A stretch of DNA of 59,270 bases from AC-37 sp036389835. GTDB taxonomy: Bacteria > Actinomycetota > Thermoleophilia > Solirubrobacterales > Thermoleophilaceae. The stretch spans positions 1 through 59,270 of the forward strand of contig DASVWC010000086.1 of assembly GCA_036389835.1 (NCBI GenBank), given 5' to 3'. Positions 34,086-42,991 of this stretch are shown in pieces (positions within the stretch are counted from its first letter, which is position 1; each line of letters starts with the position of its first letter). A model generated the notes under the pieces. It was not told where the DNA came from. It ran no database searches and saw nothing but the letters and a program-made list of their open reading frames with translations. Made by a program: the position numbers and the translations under genes.

Positions 34086-35205
34086 AATAGAGGGGACCGC
34101 GGCCATCGAACCGTTCGCGATCGAGGTCCCGGCTGCCGACCTCGAGGATCTGCACGACCGCCTCGCGAGGGCCCGGTGGCCGGACGCGATGCCGGGCGCG
34201 GGCTGGGAGCGAGGAGTACCGCTCGACTATCTGAAGGACCTCGCCGAGTACTGGCGGCGTCAGTACGACTGGCGCGCTGCGGAGGCCGAGCTCAACGCAC
34301 TCCCGCAGTTCAGGACTACGATCGACGGCCAGCGGTTCCACTTCCTCCACCTCCGCTCGCGACGAGACGATGCGATCCCGCTGCTGCTGCTGCACGGCTG
34401 GCCTGGTTCGATCGTCGTCTATCTGGACTTGATCGGTTGGCTCTCCGATGATTTCCACGTCGTCGTTCCGTCTCTGCCCGGGCACGGGTTCTCAGGGCCG
34501 ATCACCGAACCGGGCTGGACCGACGGCCGCATGGCACAGGCGTTCCTCGAGCTCATGACCCGCCTCGGCTACGAACGCTTCGGAGCACAAGGACATGACA
34601 CCGGCGCGTTCATCGCGCCCGAGATGGGACGCGCCGCGCCGGAGCGGTTGATCGGCGTACACCTCAACGCGCTGATCACGATGCCCGGGAGCGATACGGA
34701 GGGGTTGACGGAGCGCGAGCAGGAGCGGCTTGCGCACCACCGGCGCTTCCGCGAAACCGGCATGGGGTACGCGCAGATTCAAGGCACGCGACCGCAGACG
34801 ATCGCCTACGGCCTGACCGACTCGCCGGTGGCCCAACTGGCTTGGATCGTCGAGAAGTTCAAGGAGTGGACCGATCCGGCGCGCGAGCTGCCCGACGAAG
34901 CGGTAGGCCGCGACCGGCTGCTCACCAACGTGATGCTCTACTGGCTGACCCGCAGCGCGCGCTCGGCGGCGACAGCGACCTACGAGCGCTTCCGTGACCC
35001 CGCGATGTGGCGACCGAAACCGCGATCGCGGGTCCCAACGGCCGTCGCGGTGTTCGCGACGGATGTCGCGATCAGGCGCTTCGCTGAGCCGGAGCACACG
35101 ATCGTCAGATGGACCGAGTTCGACCGCGGCGGCCACTTCGCAGCACTCGAGGCGCCCGACCTCGTCGCGGCCGACCTACGGTCGTTCTTCTCGTCCATCG
35201 ATTGA
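34069..35205 (+). CDS. Epoxide hydrolase with EHN domain
   Basis: A 378-residue alpha/beta hydrolase. The N-terminal EHN domain (residues 14-115: IEPFAIEVPAADLEDLHDRL) is typical of microsomal-type epoxide hydrolases. The core has LLLLHGWPGS (oxyanion hole), the nucleophile Asp in GAQGHDTG and a catalytic His in DRGGHFAALE near the end. It converts an epoxide to a diol in the cytoplasm. The longer frame upstream reads over the MarR gene and is not used; the leaderless promoter supports ATG at 34069. Confidence 0.93.
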   Translation: MTASCQIEGTAAIEPFAIEVPAADLEDLHDRLARARWPDAMPGAGWERGVPLDYLKDLAEYWRRQYDWRAAEAELNALPQFRTTIDGQRFHFLHLRSRRDDAIPLLLLHGWPGSIVVYLDLIGWLSDDFHVVVPSLPGHGFSGPITEPGWTDGRMAQAFLELMTRLGYERFGAQGHDTGAFIAPEMGRAAPERLIGVHLNALITMPGSDTEGLTEREQERLAHHRRFRETGMGYAQIQGTRPQTIAYGLTDSPVAQLAWIVEKFKEWTDPARELPDEAVGRDRLLTNVMLYWLTRSARSAATATYERFRDPAMWRPKPRSRVPTAVAVFATDVAIRRFAEPEHTIVRWTEFDRGGHFAALEAPDLVAADLRSFFSSID

Positions 35206-35268
35206 CGAGCGCGAGTGATAGCCGGCGCCGCCCTAGGGACCGCCAGTCCTGGCGGGAGAATCCAACGC

Positions 35269-36423
35269 GTGAATCCGCCGCCATCGCCACCTGGAGCGGA
35301 GCGGACTGACGGATCGTCCGTCCAGATCGGCGCTCTCGTTCCACTTACTCGGCCTGGCTGGGTCGAGGCAGGCCAACACTTGCTCGCTGGGCTCGAGCTG
35401 GCCGTTCGCGAAGTCAACGGCGCCGGCGGGATCGTCGGCAGACCACTCGAGCTGGTGGTCCGAGACACGGCGGCCGATCCACGGAGGGCCGCGGCGGCCG
35501 TAGACGAACTGGGTCGCCTGGGCGTGGCTGCGTTGGCCGGCGAGTATCACAGCGTCGCCGCTCGCGCAGCTGCCGACAGGGCCGACGCGCTCGGCCTGCC
35601 GTACCTCTGCTCGTCAGCGGTTCTCGACGCGCTCACCGAAGGGCCAACGGACTGGGTCGCGCGCCTCGCCCCGGCGCAGTCCTACGGATGGTGGATCTAT
35701 GCCGACTTCCTCCTCAACGCGGGCCACGGCCGGATCGCCGTAGCGACCGAGGCGAGCGTCTACTGGACCTCTGGAGCACGCATCCTGCGGGATTACCTTG
35801 CTGCGCGTGGCGGCACCGTCATTGAGTTCGACATGCGCGCACTGGCCCCCACGGCCCTGTGCGACGAACTCGTCGGCACTCGCGCGACAGCCCTCCTTCT
35901 TCTGGTCGGCCACCCGGAGCCGGCGGTGTCGATCGTGAAGTCTGTCCGCCGCGACCAGCGCCTCGGCGAGATCATGATCGGTGCTCCGGCCGGGCAACCG
36001 GAGTTCGCCACGTGGGCGAAGTTGCTGGGCGACGAGGGCGCCGCGATCCCGTTCTTGCGCTACCTGCCCGAACGCCTCAGCCCGCTCGGTGCACGAGTCG
36101 AGACGGCCCTCGGCGAGTGGCTGGCCGAAGCGCCCTCCTTCGTCGCCTTCGAGGGCTACGACACGATCGCCGTCCTCGCCGATGCGCTGCGTTCGCACGG
36201 CGCGGACCGGGCGGCCACCGCCGGAGCCTGGCCGCGCGTTGCAGTCGAAGGCACGCGCGGGGAGATCGAGTTCTCACGCACGCCGGGCATCAGCGTGTGG
36301 CAATGGGCCTGGGCGCCGATCCAAATTGCCGATCGAGATCCGGCGGAACCCGGTCGCTTTCGGATCCTTCACGCCGGCCAGGAGAACAACGGAGGTCCGA
36401 CTGCCCAGGATTCGGAGCTCTGA
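35269..36423 (+). CDS. Branched-chain amino acid ABC-type substrate-binding domain protein (FmdE/AmiC-like), no export signal
   Basis: A 384-residue type I periplasmic-binding fold protein. VQIGALVPLTRPGWVEAGQ and AVREVNGAGGIVGRPLELV are the usual start of LivK/AmiC-like receptors, and SYGWWIYADFLLNAGHGRIA and FVAFEGYDTIAVLADAL follow. GTG at 35269 has GGGAG 10 bases upstream and opens a Pro-rich N terminus without signal peptide or lipobox. The protein may therefore be a cytoplasmic sensor such as AmiC, not a transport protein; no permease genes are near. It follows the epoxide hydrolase by 63 bases. Confidence 0.8.
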   Translation: MNPPPSPPGAERTDGSSVQIGALVPLTRPGWVEAGQHLLAGLELAVREVNGAGGIVGRPLELVVRDTAADPRRAAAAVDELGRLGVAALAGEYHSVAARAAADRADALGLPYLCSSAVLDALTEGPTDWVARLAPAQSYGWWIYADFLLNAGHGRIAVATEASVYWTSGARILRDYLAARGGTVIEFDMRALAPTALCDELVGTRATALLLLVGHPEPAVSIVKSVRRDQRLGEIMIGAPAGQPEFATWAKLLGDEGAAIPFLRYLPERLSPLGARVETALGEWLAEAPSFVAFEGYDTIAVLADALRSHGADRAATAGAWPRVAVEGTRGEIEFSRTPGISVWQWAWAPIQIADRDPAEPGRFRILHAGQENNGGPTAQDSEL

Positions 36424-36860
36424 GACCGATCTTGGTCGCTCCAGGCAGGGCTCGGCTCGGAGCCGGCTGGCAAGGCAGCGATCCGAACGCCTCGGCCCGA
36501 AGCCGAGCGTCGTTCCTCGCGCGGGACGTAGTGCAGGTACTTCATAGGCCTGTGAGGTGCTAGGCAAGCGGTGAACAGCCGGCCGACGAACCGCGGTAGG
36601 CGCATCGGCTGAGGGTGGTCGTAGCGCTGCCACTCGCCGGGGGTTCATGCAGTAAGCCGTCGCGGGGTCGCGACGGCCGATGACCCGTCCGCGCTGATTC
36701 AACTCGCGGATCTGGACAGCCCGGGAGCCCGTGTTCCGTCCGGCTCTGGTCCCCGAATCAATGGCGCGAGCTGGGGCGCGGACCCGCGCGATGACCGATG
36801 AGATCGCTGCGCCGGCGCGGTCTAACCGGGTGATGCCCAATCAACACACAGGAGATGCTC
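36424..36860. other. Intergenic stretch, no gene seen
   Basis: About 440 bases without a supported gene. A short perfect inverted repeat CGGCTC-G-GAGCCG lies at 36453-36465, just after the receptor gene, and could help end transcription. The rest has mixed composition and stops in all frames. A Shine-Dalgarno GGAG at 36851-36854 belongs to the VOC gene. Confidence 0.5.
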
Positions 36861-37271
36861 ATGAACTGGACACTCGAGGTGGTGGTGCTCCCCGTCTCGG
36901 ACGTGGATCGCGCAAAGGCGTTCTACGCCGAGCGACTCGGTTTCAACTTGGACCACGACGTCGAGCCGAGCGAGGGCAAGCGCATCGTCCAGCTCACTCC
37001 TCCAGGGTCCGGTTGCTCGATCGTCGTGGGTGAGGGGGTCGTCCCCGACATGCCACCACCCGGCTCGCTCAAGGGCATGCAGCTCGTGGTCTCGGACATC
37101 AAGGCCGCGCGTGCTCAACTGGTCGAGCGAGGCGTGGAGGTCAGCGAGATTCAAGTCATGGGCGAGAACCCGGCAGCTGTGCCCGATGAGCTGGACAACG
37201 TCGGGTTCGTCTTCTTCAGCGACCCGGACGGCAACGGCTGGGCGGTGCAGCAGATCTCCACCCGTGGCTAG
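36861..37271 (+). CDS. VOC-family (glyoxalase/bleomycin resistance-like) protein
   Basis: A 136-residue single-chain VOC protein with two beta-alpha-beta3 units: VVVLPVSDVDRAKAFYAERLGF in two pieces, then GMQLVVSDIKAARAQLVERG and FVFFSDPDGNGWAVQQ. It could bind a metal through His/Glu residues, but the substrate is unknown. The GGAG at 36851-36854 is directly before an ATG at 36855 and 6 bases before the ATG at 36861, so the second ATG is the likelier start. It is the last chromosomal gene before the att site. Confidence 0.88.
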   Translation: MNWTLEVVVLPVSDVDRAKAFYAERLGFNLDHDVEPSEGKRIVQLTPPGSGCSIVVGEGVVPDMPPPGSLKGMQLVVSDIKAARAQLVERGVEVSEIQVMGENPAAVPDELDNVGFVFFSDPDGNGWAVQQISTRG

Positions 37272-37653
37272 CCCCGCCCAGCGCGCCGCGGGTGCTCGAG
37301 CCGATTGCTTCTGCTGTCTACTGGTTGCGGCCGTGCCACTCCACCTCGCGCAACGTCCGCGCGCTGGTCCAGCGGCGACCCTCCCTACGTCGAGGAGTCC
37401 CACTGGCAGCGAGCCGCAACAGCGCCTCTACGCGTTTGGGGACGTCCCCTGCGTGATGGTCCGCGATGGCCCGGGCAGAGCGATCGAGCCTCCTACCGCT
37501 TGCGGGTAACACCACCAGCCCACCGACTGGACGCGGGCGTCTTCCCCCACGCGGAGGCGACCGACCTGAGCCTTCATTTGTGTCCGTCCCAACGCAGGCG
37601 ACCAAACAGCCACCACCCGTGATCTGCCCGCCGGGACTCCGCATCCTTCGTAG
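37272..37653. other. Intergenic stretch before the att site, no gene seen
   Basis: About 380 bases between the VOC gene and the tRNA-Thr fragment. Short open frames on both strands look like shadows and have no start signals. Nothing recognisable is present; it would be the original chromosomal DNA downstream of tRNA-Thr. Confidence 0.5.
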
Positions 37654-37696
37654 AGCCGACGAGGGGACTCGAACCCCTGACCCCTTCATTACGAGT
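37654..37696 (-). other. att site: 3' fragment of tRNA-Thr(CGT) (element boundary)
   Basis: Read on the minus strand, this is the 3' part of a tRNA-Thr: anticodon loop CTCGTAA (anticodon CGT), stem 3' strand TGAAG, T arm AGGGG-TTCGAGT-CCCCT and acceptor strand CGTCGGC with discriminator T. The other half of the anticodon stem (CTTCA expected) is replaced by unrelated CCCAA. So the homology stops at the loop, and no D arm or 5' acceptor exists. This is the usual core of tyrosine-integrase insertion. With the 3' end to the left, the element should extend right to an intact tRNA-Thr outside the window. Confidence 0.8.
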
Positions 37697-37781
37697 TGGG
37701 CTCTGGAGGCCGGGTTTCGCTTGGTTGAGCGGGGTTCGGATCCTTTCCCCGGCGTTGTCGTGGGTCAGAATTGCCGAGTTG

Positions 37782-37801
37782 GGGACACGTTTCGGGACAC
37801 G
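37782..37801. repeat. Direct repeat near att, possible integrase arm sites
   Basis: GGGACACG occurs twice (37782-37789 and 37794-37801), 12 bases apart, about 90 bases inside the element. Short direct repeats at this distance from an att core are typical of arm-type integrase sites. The surrounding 37697-37874 holds no supported gene and no integrase. Confidence 0.4.
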
Positions 37802-37874
37802 GTTCTAGTCCGCATGAGCAAAGAACTACGTACGGGCCCGGCTGTACCCCGTGGTGGGGCAAGCGGAGGTCGGA

Positions 37875-39191
37875 TCAGGATTGGAGTGGCCGCTCGCCGA
37901 TGACTGCGAGCGCCTGGTCCGAGGCGCTCCGCACCGCGGTCGCAAGCTCCCCACTGCGATCGAGCTGCTCGACATCGGACGGCGACCAAGTCCGCGCGAT
38001 CACCAATCCGGGCCGCGGATGCAGGGAAGCGCGGCGGCCGATTTCCTCGCCGAATCGATGCGGATAGTCACGAGACACGATTCGCTCGCGGGCGAGTCCT
38101 TCCAGAATCGCGGGCCATTCGTGGGCGGGCCGCTCGCGGTGGCCATCGATGTGCGAGTGCCAGTACTCAAGGTAGCGGCCAAGCGCTGCAGGCGCCGTAT
38201 CGTGAAGCCATCCACGAGCACGAAACCCGAGGTGGAAGTTCGGCCGGACTGACCAACCGGGGGTCGCAGCGAGTTCGATCAGCCGGTGTCGGGCCCGCTC
38301 ATCGATCCGCGAGTAGAACCGCCGTGCCTGGCTGAGAGTGTCGCCGGGATAGATCAGAAGATCTAGTGCGGGCGACGGGTCGTCCTGATCCTCGCCGTGG
38401 TCTGGCATCAGGAACAGGTACTTAAAGCCACGGCCCTCGCCGACGTTGGCTTGTACTCGCCGGCCCCAATTGGGGTGGCTGATCTCCGCGGGGTAACGGT
38501 CGCCGACCGCCGCCTGCAGCACGTTTTCAAGCCACCTCAGGTCATCGCCGTGTCCGCTCACACGACTCCCGGCGCGGCGGGCGCCCCGCCAGGCACCGAC
38601 GGGTGCGGGCGCGCGGCTGTTGGCGAGTCGGCGGTCGAGCCCCGCGAGCTCTTCAACCAGCTGCCGGCGTCTGGACTGCTGGGCGATCCATTCTCCCCAT
38701 GCCGGCGATAAGACCGCGTCCGCGAGCGGGCAGCCGAGAGCGAAGAACCCGTCCCAGCGTGCCTGGTGTGCCGCGGCCTCGCGCTTGCTGTTCGGGAGCC
38801 GCAGATGCAGCAGCTCGAACTGCTCGTGGTTGTGGATGAGGCCGCCACCGGTGAGGTTTCCCGACCCCGAGAGCACATGAGTGGCGTGGGCGCAACCGAC
38901 GATCCACAGCTTCGGGTGAAACCGCGATGCCTGAGCGCCCATCACCACGCGCACCTCCGCGCCGAGATCGGCGAGAGCGACCACCGCGTCGGGATCGCTG
39001 ATAGGCCCGCCGCGGACGATGATCCGCACGCTCGAAGGTGTGCCGGACTCGGCGAACAACTCTCGAAGGAGGTCCACACCGGAGGTGGTAACGAACGCCA
39101 CGGCGGCGTCAAGCCTCTCCGCGCCCGCGAGCACTCGGCGGAGCGCCTCGCGCGCAGAGGGCACGTCTCGAGACGGGACCAGAGCGTGCAC
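37875..39191 (-). CDS. Phospholipase D-family nuclease-like protein
   Basis: A 438-residue protein. The first 150 residues have a PLD fold: AAVAFVTTSGVDLLRELF, VRIIVRGGPISDPDAVVAL, then SRFHPKLWIVG (H92-x-K94) and VLSGSGNLTGGGLIHNHE. The Asp of a full HKD motif is replaced by Gly, as in several restriction-type PLD nucleases with Asn/Glu further on. The rest has no known domain. PLD nucleases accompany helicases in systems such as DISARM (DrmC). The start is GTG. It is the first gene inside the element on the minus strand, 248 bases downstream of the YhaN-like gene. Confidence 0.75.
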   Translation of the reverse strand: MHALVPSRDVPSAREALRRVLAGAERLDAAVAFVTTSGVDLLRELFAESGTPSSVRIIVRGGPISDPDAVVALADLGAEVRVVMGAQASRFHPKLWIVGCAHATHVLSGSGNLTGGGLIHNHEQFELLHLRLPNSKREAAAHQARWDGFFALGCPLADAVLSPAWGEWIAQQSRRRQLVEELAGLDRRLANSRAPAPVGAWRGARRAGSRVSGHGDDLRWLENVLQAAVGDRYPAEISHPNWGRRVQANVGEGRGFKYLFLMPDHGEDQDDPSPALDLLIYPGDTLSQARRFYSRIDERARHRLIELAATPGWSVRPNFHLGFRARGWLHDTAPAALGRYLEYWHSHIDGHRERPAHEWPAILEGLARERIVSRDYPHRFGEEIGRRASLHPRPGLVIARTWSPSDVEQLDRSGELATAVRSASDQALAVIGERPLQS

Positions 39192-39363
39192 GGCTGTGAT
39201 CTTTCCACGGACGGTTCCGGCCGTTCGATCCGCCGATGAAGTCGCGCCGCCGAGCGATGGTCAGCGGGCAGAGGTCAAGGGAAAATCGCTACGGCCGCGG
39301 AAGTCTCGGGGGCGACGAAGAGCCGAGACCCAATGACGACGGAAGTCGCCGGTCGACAAGGTT

Positions 39364-39389
39364 CTAGTGCCTTTCGCATGGAGCACTAG
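39364..39389. repeat. Perfect inverted repeat CTAGTGC-N12-GCACTAG
   Basis: CTAGTGC at 39364-39370 and GCACTAG at 39383-39389 lie between the PLD gene start and the YhaN-like stop. It may be a hairpin terminator for the YhaN-like gene (51 bases after its stop, without U tract) or an operator for the PLD gene. The gap is otherwise empty. Confidence 0.45.
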
Positions 39390-39439
39390 CGTCGATAGTC
39401 ATCTAACCGAGAGTGGATCGACCAGCTGACTGCGTGCGG

Positions 39440-42400
39440 TCAGGCGGCGGTGCGCAGTGGCCGGACGTCAGCCGGGGCGACGTTCGGATGCAAAGCGTCT
39501 GCAATGTCGTTGGAGCCGAGCTCGTGGATCGTCAGGACGGTGTCTGGGACTGCTACGCGCGCGAGTTCGACGACAACCGGGTCGTGAGTGAACGCGATCA
39601 CCTGCGTAACCTTCGCGAGCTCGCCGAGCGCGGCGAGGATCGCCTTCTTTCGGCCCGGGTCGGAATGCAGCACGACATCGTCGAAGATGACCGGCATCGG
39701 GCCGTGCTGGTCGACATGCCGCTCCAGACTGGCGATGCGCAGCGCCAGATAGAGCTGCTCGCGGGTGCCGGTGCTCATCTGACTGACGGTCAGGCGCTCA
39801 CCTGAGGACCGAACGCCGATCAGCACCGGGCGGTCCTTGTCGTCGAAGTTAACCTCAAGCGCGGCGAAGCGGCCTTCGGTGAGAACGGGGAACAGCTCGT
39901 TAGCACGAGCGAGCAGCGGCGTCTTGTGCTCCGTCCGGTAACGATCGATCGCCTGGGTCAGCGCGAAGGCTGCGAGCCAGGCCTTCAGGTAGCGCTCGGT
40001 CAACTCGCGCATCTCGCTTACATGACCCTCAAGGTCCTCGGCGGAGGACGCGGCGCCACCGTCGATGTTCATCTGGTCGCGTTCGCGGCGCAGCTCGCCA
40101 GCCTTGGTGGTCAACTCCGTCAGCGGCTCGTCGTGGTCCTCGATCTCACGGACCACAGCCTCGCTCTGAGCGCGCAGCTGATCGATGTCCGCCTGTTCAA
40201 CCTGTTCGGCGAGAGCCTCGACGGTGCCGTGCCCGGCGCCACGGATGTCCGCCTCCAGAGCTGCAACCTGATCGCGCAGCTCCGCTCGACGCTGCGTGTC
40301 GCGCTCGGCTGCCTCCAACGCCGAGACATCGGCAACCCCGGCGCGCTCACACAGACCTTTGAGTTCGCGAACGGCAACCGTCGCAGCGGACCGCGCCTCA
40401 TCGATCTCCGTGCGGGCGTCCTCAAGCTCCCCGGTCAGCGTAGTCCGGCGGCCGCTCGCTTCGAGTGCCTCCTTAAGTCGCCGGCTGAGCTGGCCAACAA
40501 CGTCCATGGGGCGCAGCGTTCCCAACTCGGGCGCGATCTCCTGGGCGATCTGCTCGGCCTCAGTGTTGAAGCTTTCGATGCGGGCCCGGATACCTTCGAC
40601 GCGGGTGGTCTGGGTGGCGACCGCGTCGAGCTGGGTGAACAGGTCACGTACCAGTTCGAGCATGCGGCGGCCGCTCGCAGCAGTAACGTCCGGCGTCCAT
40701 CCGGCAGCTGTGGTCAGCTCACGCCAGCGGCCGTCCCATCCTTCTAGTTCGCGGCGCGCGGTTTCAGCCGTTTCGCGCTGACGGGAAGCGGTGACCTGCG
40801 CGCTGCGAACCGTGGTTTGCAGGTCTCTGCGGTTCGTGGCGGCGGTGGCACTGCTCTCGCACAGGCGCTTGGTCCGGGCGATCAGTTCGGTGATACCGGC
40901 TGACGCGGGTCCCTCGTCGCCAAGGGCGGCCAGCTCCGCCCGCAGAGTCGCGACGTGGCGGTCACGATCCGCCTCGAGCCTGGCCTGAGCTTCGCGTCGG
41001 CGCTGCGCGGTGTGCTCGTGCGCCAGCACCGTCTCACGTACGCCCAGCCAGCCGGTCATGACCGCGGGCGCGGCGGGCTTGATTCCACACGGCTCCCAGG
41101 CCTGAAGCCACGAACGCTCGTGCTCTGACCGATCGGAGTCGAGCTGCGTCTGCTTTACGGTCAGGGCGGTGGTGTCGCGCTCGTAGCGCCGACGGCGCAC
41201 ACCGAGCTCGGCGCGGCGCTCGGCGGCCCCGGCCTTGTCACGCAGCTGGTCGGCGATTCCGTCGGCGTCGCGGATCTGTTGCTCGAACTGTTCCGCTTGG
41301 ACGGGCGCGGTGTCGTCGCCGTCGAGGCGACGGCGGACATGCGACCAGGCGTTGTCACGCTGCGCGCGAGCCCCGGCAAGGTCCTCGACGGTGGCAACGT
41401 CGCCGTCGCCGCTGCTGCGCAGACGGTCTTCGTCCTCGGAGAGGCTCCGCTCGGCGGCTTCGAGTTCGTCGCGGCCGCGGGTCAGGTCACGGTCCCGGCT
41501 GGCGATCTCGTCCGCCTGCTCGGCGAATGCGGCGACTGCGGCCGCGGTGGGTGGCCGCACGTCACCCAGCATGCGTAGGCTCATCGTCGGGCTGAGCTTC
41601 GCAAGTGCCTGGTCTCGCTGCGTCTCGGCTTCGGCGACCTCCACCGCCGCGGCGGTGATCTGCCGTTCGATGTCGCCGGCCGCGTGAGCAGCGGCGACCG
41701 CGTCCTGCAACGCCCCGGTGTCCGGCGGCACGGGGCTCCCGTCGAGGTCGCGCTGGGCGTCTGCGGCCTCAATCTCGGCGCCGTTCGCGGTCTCCGTCGC
41801 GTTCTCGAACGTGGCGGTCAGGGCCGAGTGCTCGTCGAGCATGTCGCTGATCTCCGCGCGGCGAGCCTCGGTCAGATGTAGCTGGTCGGCCCCGTCAAGG
41901 TCGAGGTCGTGACGGATCGCCTTTAGAGTGCGGGTCGCCGTCGCCCGTGCACTGCGCAGCTTGCCTTCCTGTTCGGAGAGGTCCTCCTCGGCTTCGGCGA
42001 TGTTCGCCACCCGCCCATGAAGGGCGGTGATTGCTGCCTCGTGTGCGACGAGGGTCTCGTCGACGTCGATGCCGGAGATCGTCTCCTGTAGCTTCGCCGC
42101 CCGTAGCTCGGCGATGGAGGCGAGCTCGTTCTGAGTCTTCTCGGTGGCCTCTGCCGACCGACGGCAACCGGCGGCCGCGGCGTCTAGGACAGGGACATCC
42201 CCGAGCTTCTCGAGTTCGTCCAACAGTGCTCGGCGGCGGATCAGCAGGGGATGAACGACACACAGCCGCTCGCGCACGGCGTTGTCGGCGCGCAGAGTGG
42301 CGACCAGATTCCGCAGCCTCGTGATCTCGCCGGCGATCCTCTCTGCTTCGCGCTGGGTGGACTTGAACGCGTTGGCGCGCAGCGTTCGCGAGTTGATCTC

Positions 42401-42991
42401 CTTCGCCTTGGCGTCGTAGACGGCCCGGGCATGCAGGATTTTGGTGGAGGAGGCGCGCGGACGGAAGAGACAGTCGGCTTGCTCCTGCAATGCGCAGCGA
42501 AGCTCATGCAGCGCTGTCGCTCCCATGCTCGCGCTGAACAAGCTCTCGCCGAGCTCGCCGTCAGCGTCGAGTAGCGCCTTGCCGCCGTCGACGAGTGTGT
42601 CGTGGTCAAGCGAGAACATGGCTTCGAACGTCTCGCGGCTGATACTGCCGAGCAGGCCATCGAGCACGTCGTCATCGAGCTCGCGGCCCTGGTCGTCGGT
42701 CAGCGTGTTCGTTCGTCCCTTGCGGCGGACGACGGTCAACTCCTTGCCGTCCTTATCGATCAATGTGGCAGCGAGCCGCAGATCAGGATTCGCGTGAACA
42801 TGGTTGTCGGTCGTGTTCACCGGGATTCCGAACAGGAGATCGCCGAAAGCACGCCGCGATGTCGACTTGCCGGCCTCGTTGGGGCCGGTAATGACGTGCA
42901 GGTCGCCGTCGCCGCCGCCGGAGATATCGATGACCGTCCCGGTGAACGGCCCGAACGCACGCAGTTCAAGGGTGGCGAGCCGGAGGCTCAT
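39440..42991 (-). CDS. YhaN/SbcC-like SMC-type ATPase
   Basis: A 1183-residue Rad50-type protein. MSLRLATLELRAFGPFTGTV and ITGPNEAGKSTSRRAFGDLL (Walker A, about residues 34-42) open the YhaN AAA domain. Residues 180-1000 are long charged coiled coils. The C-terminal lobe has the ABC signature VSQMSTGTREQLYLALR (about 1065) and Walker B MPVIFDDVVLHSD (about 1098), followed by an H-loop FTHDP. No zinc hook CxxC stands at the centre, which fits YhaN rather than SbcC. Its ATG overlaps the stop of the Mre11-like gene (ATGA), so the two form a complex that probably processes DNA ends. Confidence 0.92.
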   Translation of the reverse strand: MSLRLATLELRAFGPFTGTVIDISGGGDGDLHVITGPNEAGKSTSRRAFGDLLFGIPVNTTDNHVHANPDLRLAATLIDKDGKELTVVRRKGRTNTLTDDQGRELDDDVLDGLLGSISRETFEAMFSLDHDTLVDGGKALLDADGELGESLFSASMGATALHELRCALQEQADCLFRPRASSTKILHARAVYDAKAKEINSRTLRANAFKSTQREAERIAGEITRLRNLVATLRADNAVRERLCVVHPLLIRRRALLDELEKLGDVPVLDAAAAGCRRSAEATEKTQNELASIAELRAAKLQETISGIDVDETLVAHEAAITALHGRVANIAEAEEDLSEQEGKLRSARATATRTLKAIRHDLDLDGADQLHLTEARRAEISDMLDEHSALTATFENATETANGAEIEAADAQRDLDGSPVPPDTGALQDAVAAAHAAGDIERQITAAAVEVAEAETQRDQALAKLSPTMSLRMLGDVRPPTAAAVAAFAEQADEIASRDRDLTRGRDELEAAERSLSEDEDRLRSSGDGDVATVEDLAGARAQRDNAWSHVRRRLDGDDTAPVQAEQFEQQIRDADGIADQLRDKAGAAERRAELGVRRRRYERDTTALTVKQTQLDSDRSEHERSWLQAWEPCGIKPAAPAVMTGWLGVRETVLAHEHTAQRRREAQARLEADRDRHVATLRAELAALGDEGPASAGITELIARTKRLCESSATAATNRRDLQTTVRSAQVTASRQRETAETARRELEGWDGRWRELTTAAGWTPDVTAASGRRMLELVRDLFTQLDAVATQTTRVEGIRARIESFNTEAEQIAQEIAPELGTLRPMDVVGQLSRRLKEALEASGRRTTLTGELEDARTEIDEARSAATVAVRELKGLCERAGVADVSALEAAERDTQRRAELRDQVAALEADIRGAGHGTVEALAEQVEQADIDQLRAQSEAVVREIEDHDEPLTELTTKAGELRRERDQMNIDGGAASSAEDLEGHVSEMRELTERYLKAWLAAFALTQAIDRYRTEHKTPLLARANELFPVLTEGRFAALEVNFDDKDRPVLIGVRSSGERLTVSQMSTGTREQLYLALRIASLERHVDQHGPMPVIFDDVVLHSDPGRKKAILAALGELAKVTQVIAFTHDPVVVELARVAVPDTVLTIHELGSNDIADALHPNVAPADVRPLRTAA

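Noticed and set aside
37654..37696. A complete tRNA-Thr gene
   Set aside because: The 5' acceptor, D arm and 5' anticodon stem strand are missing; the upstream sequence does not pair.
37697..37874. Integrase gene at the left end of the element
   Set aside because: The frames here are short and have no tyrosine or serine recombinase motifs; an integrase may lie at the other end.
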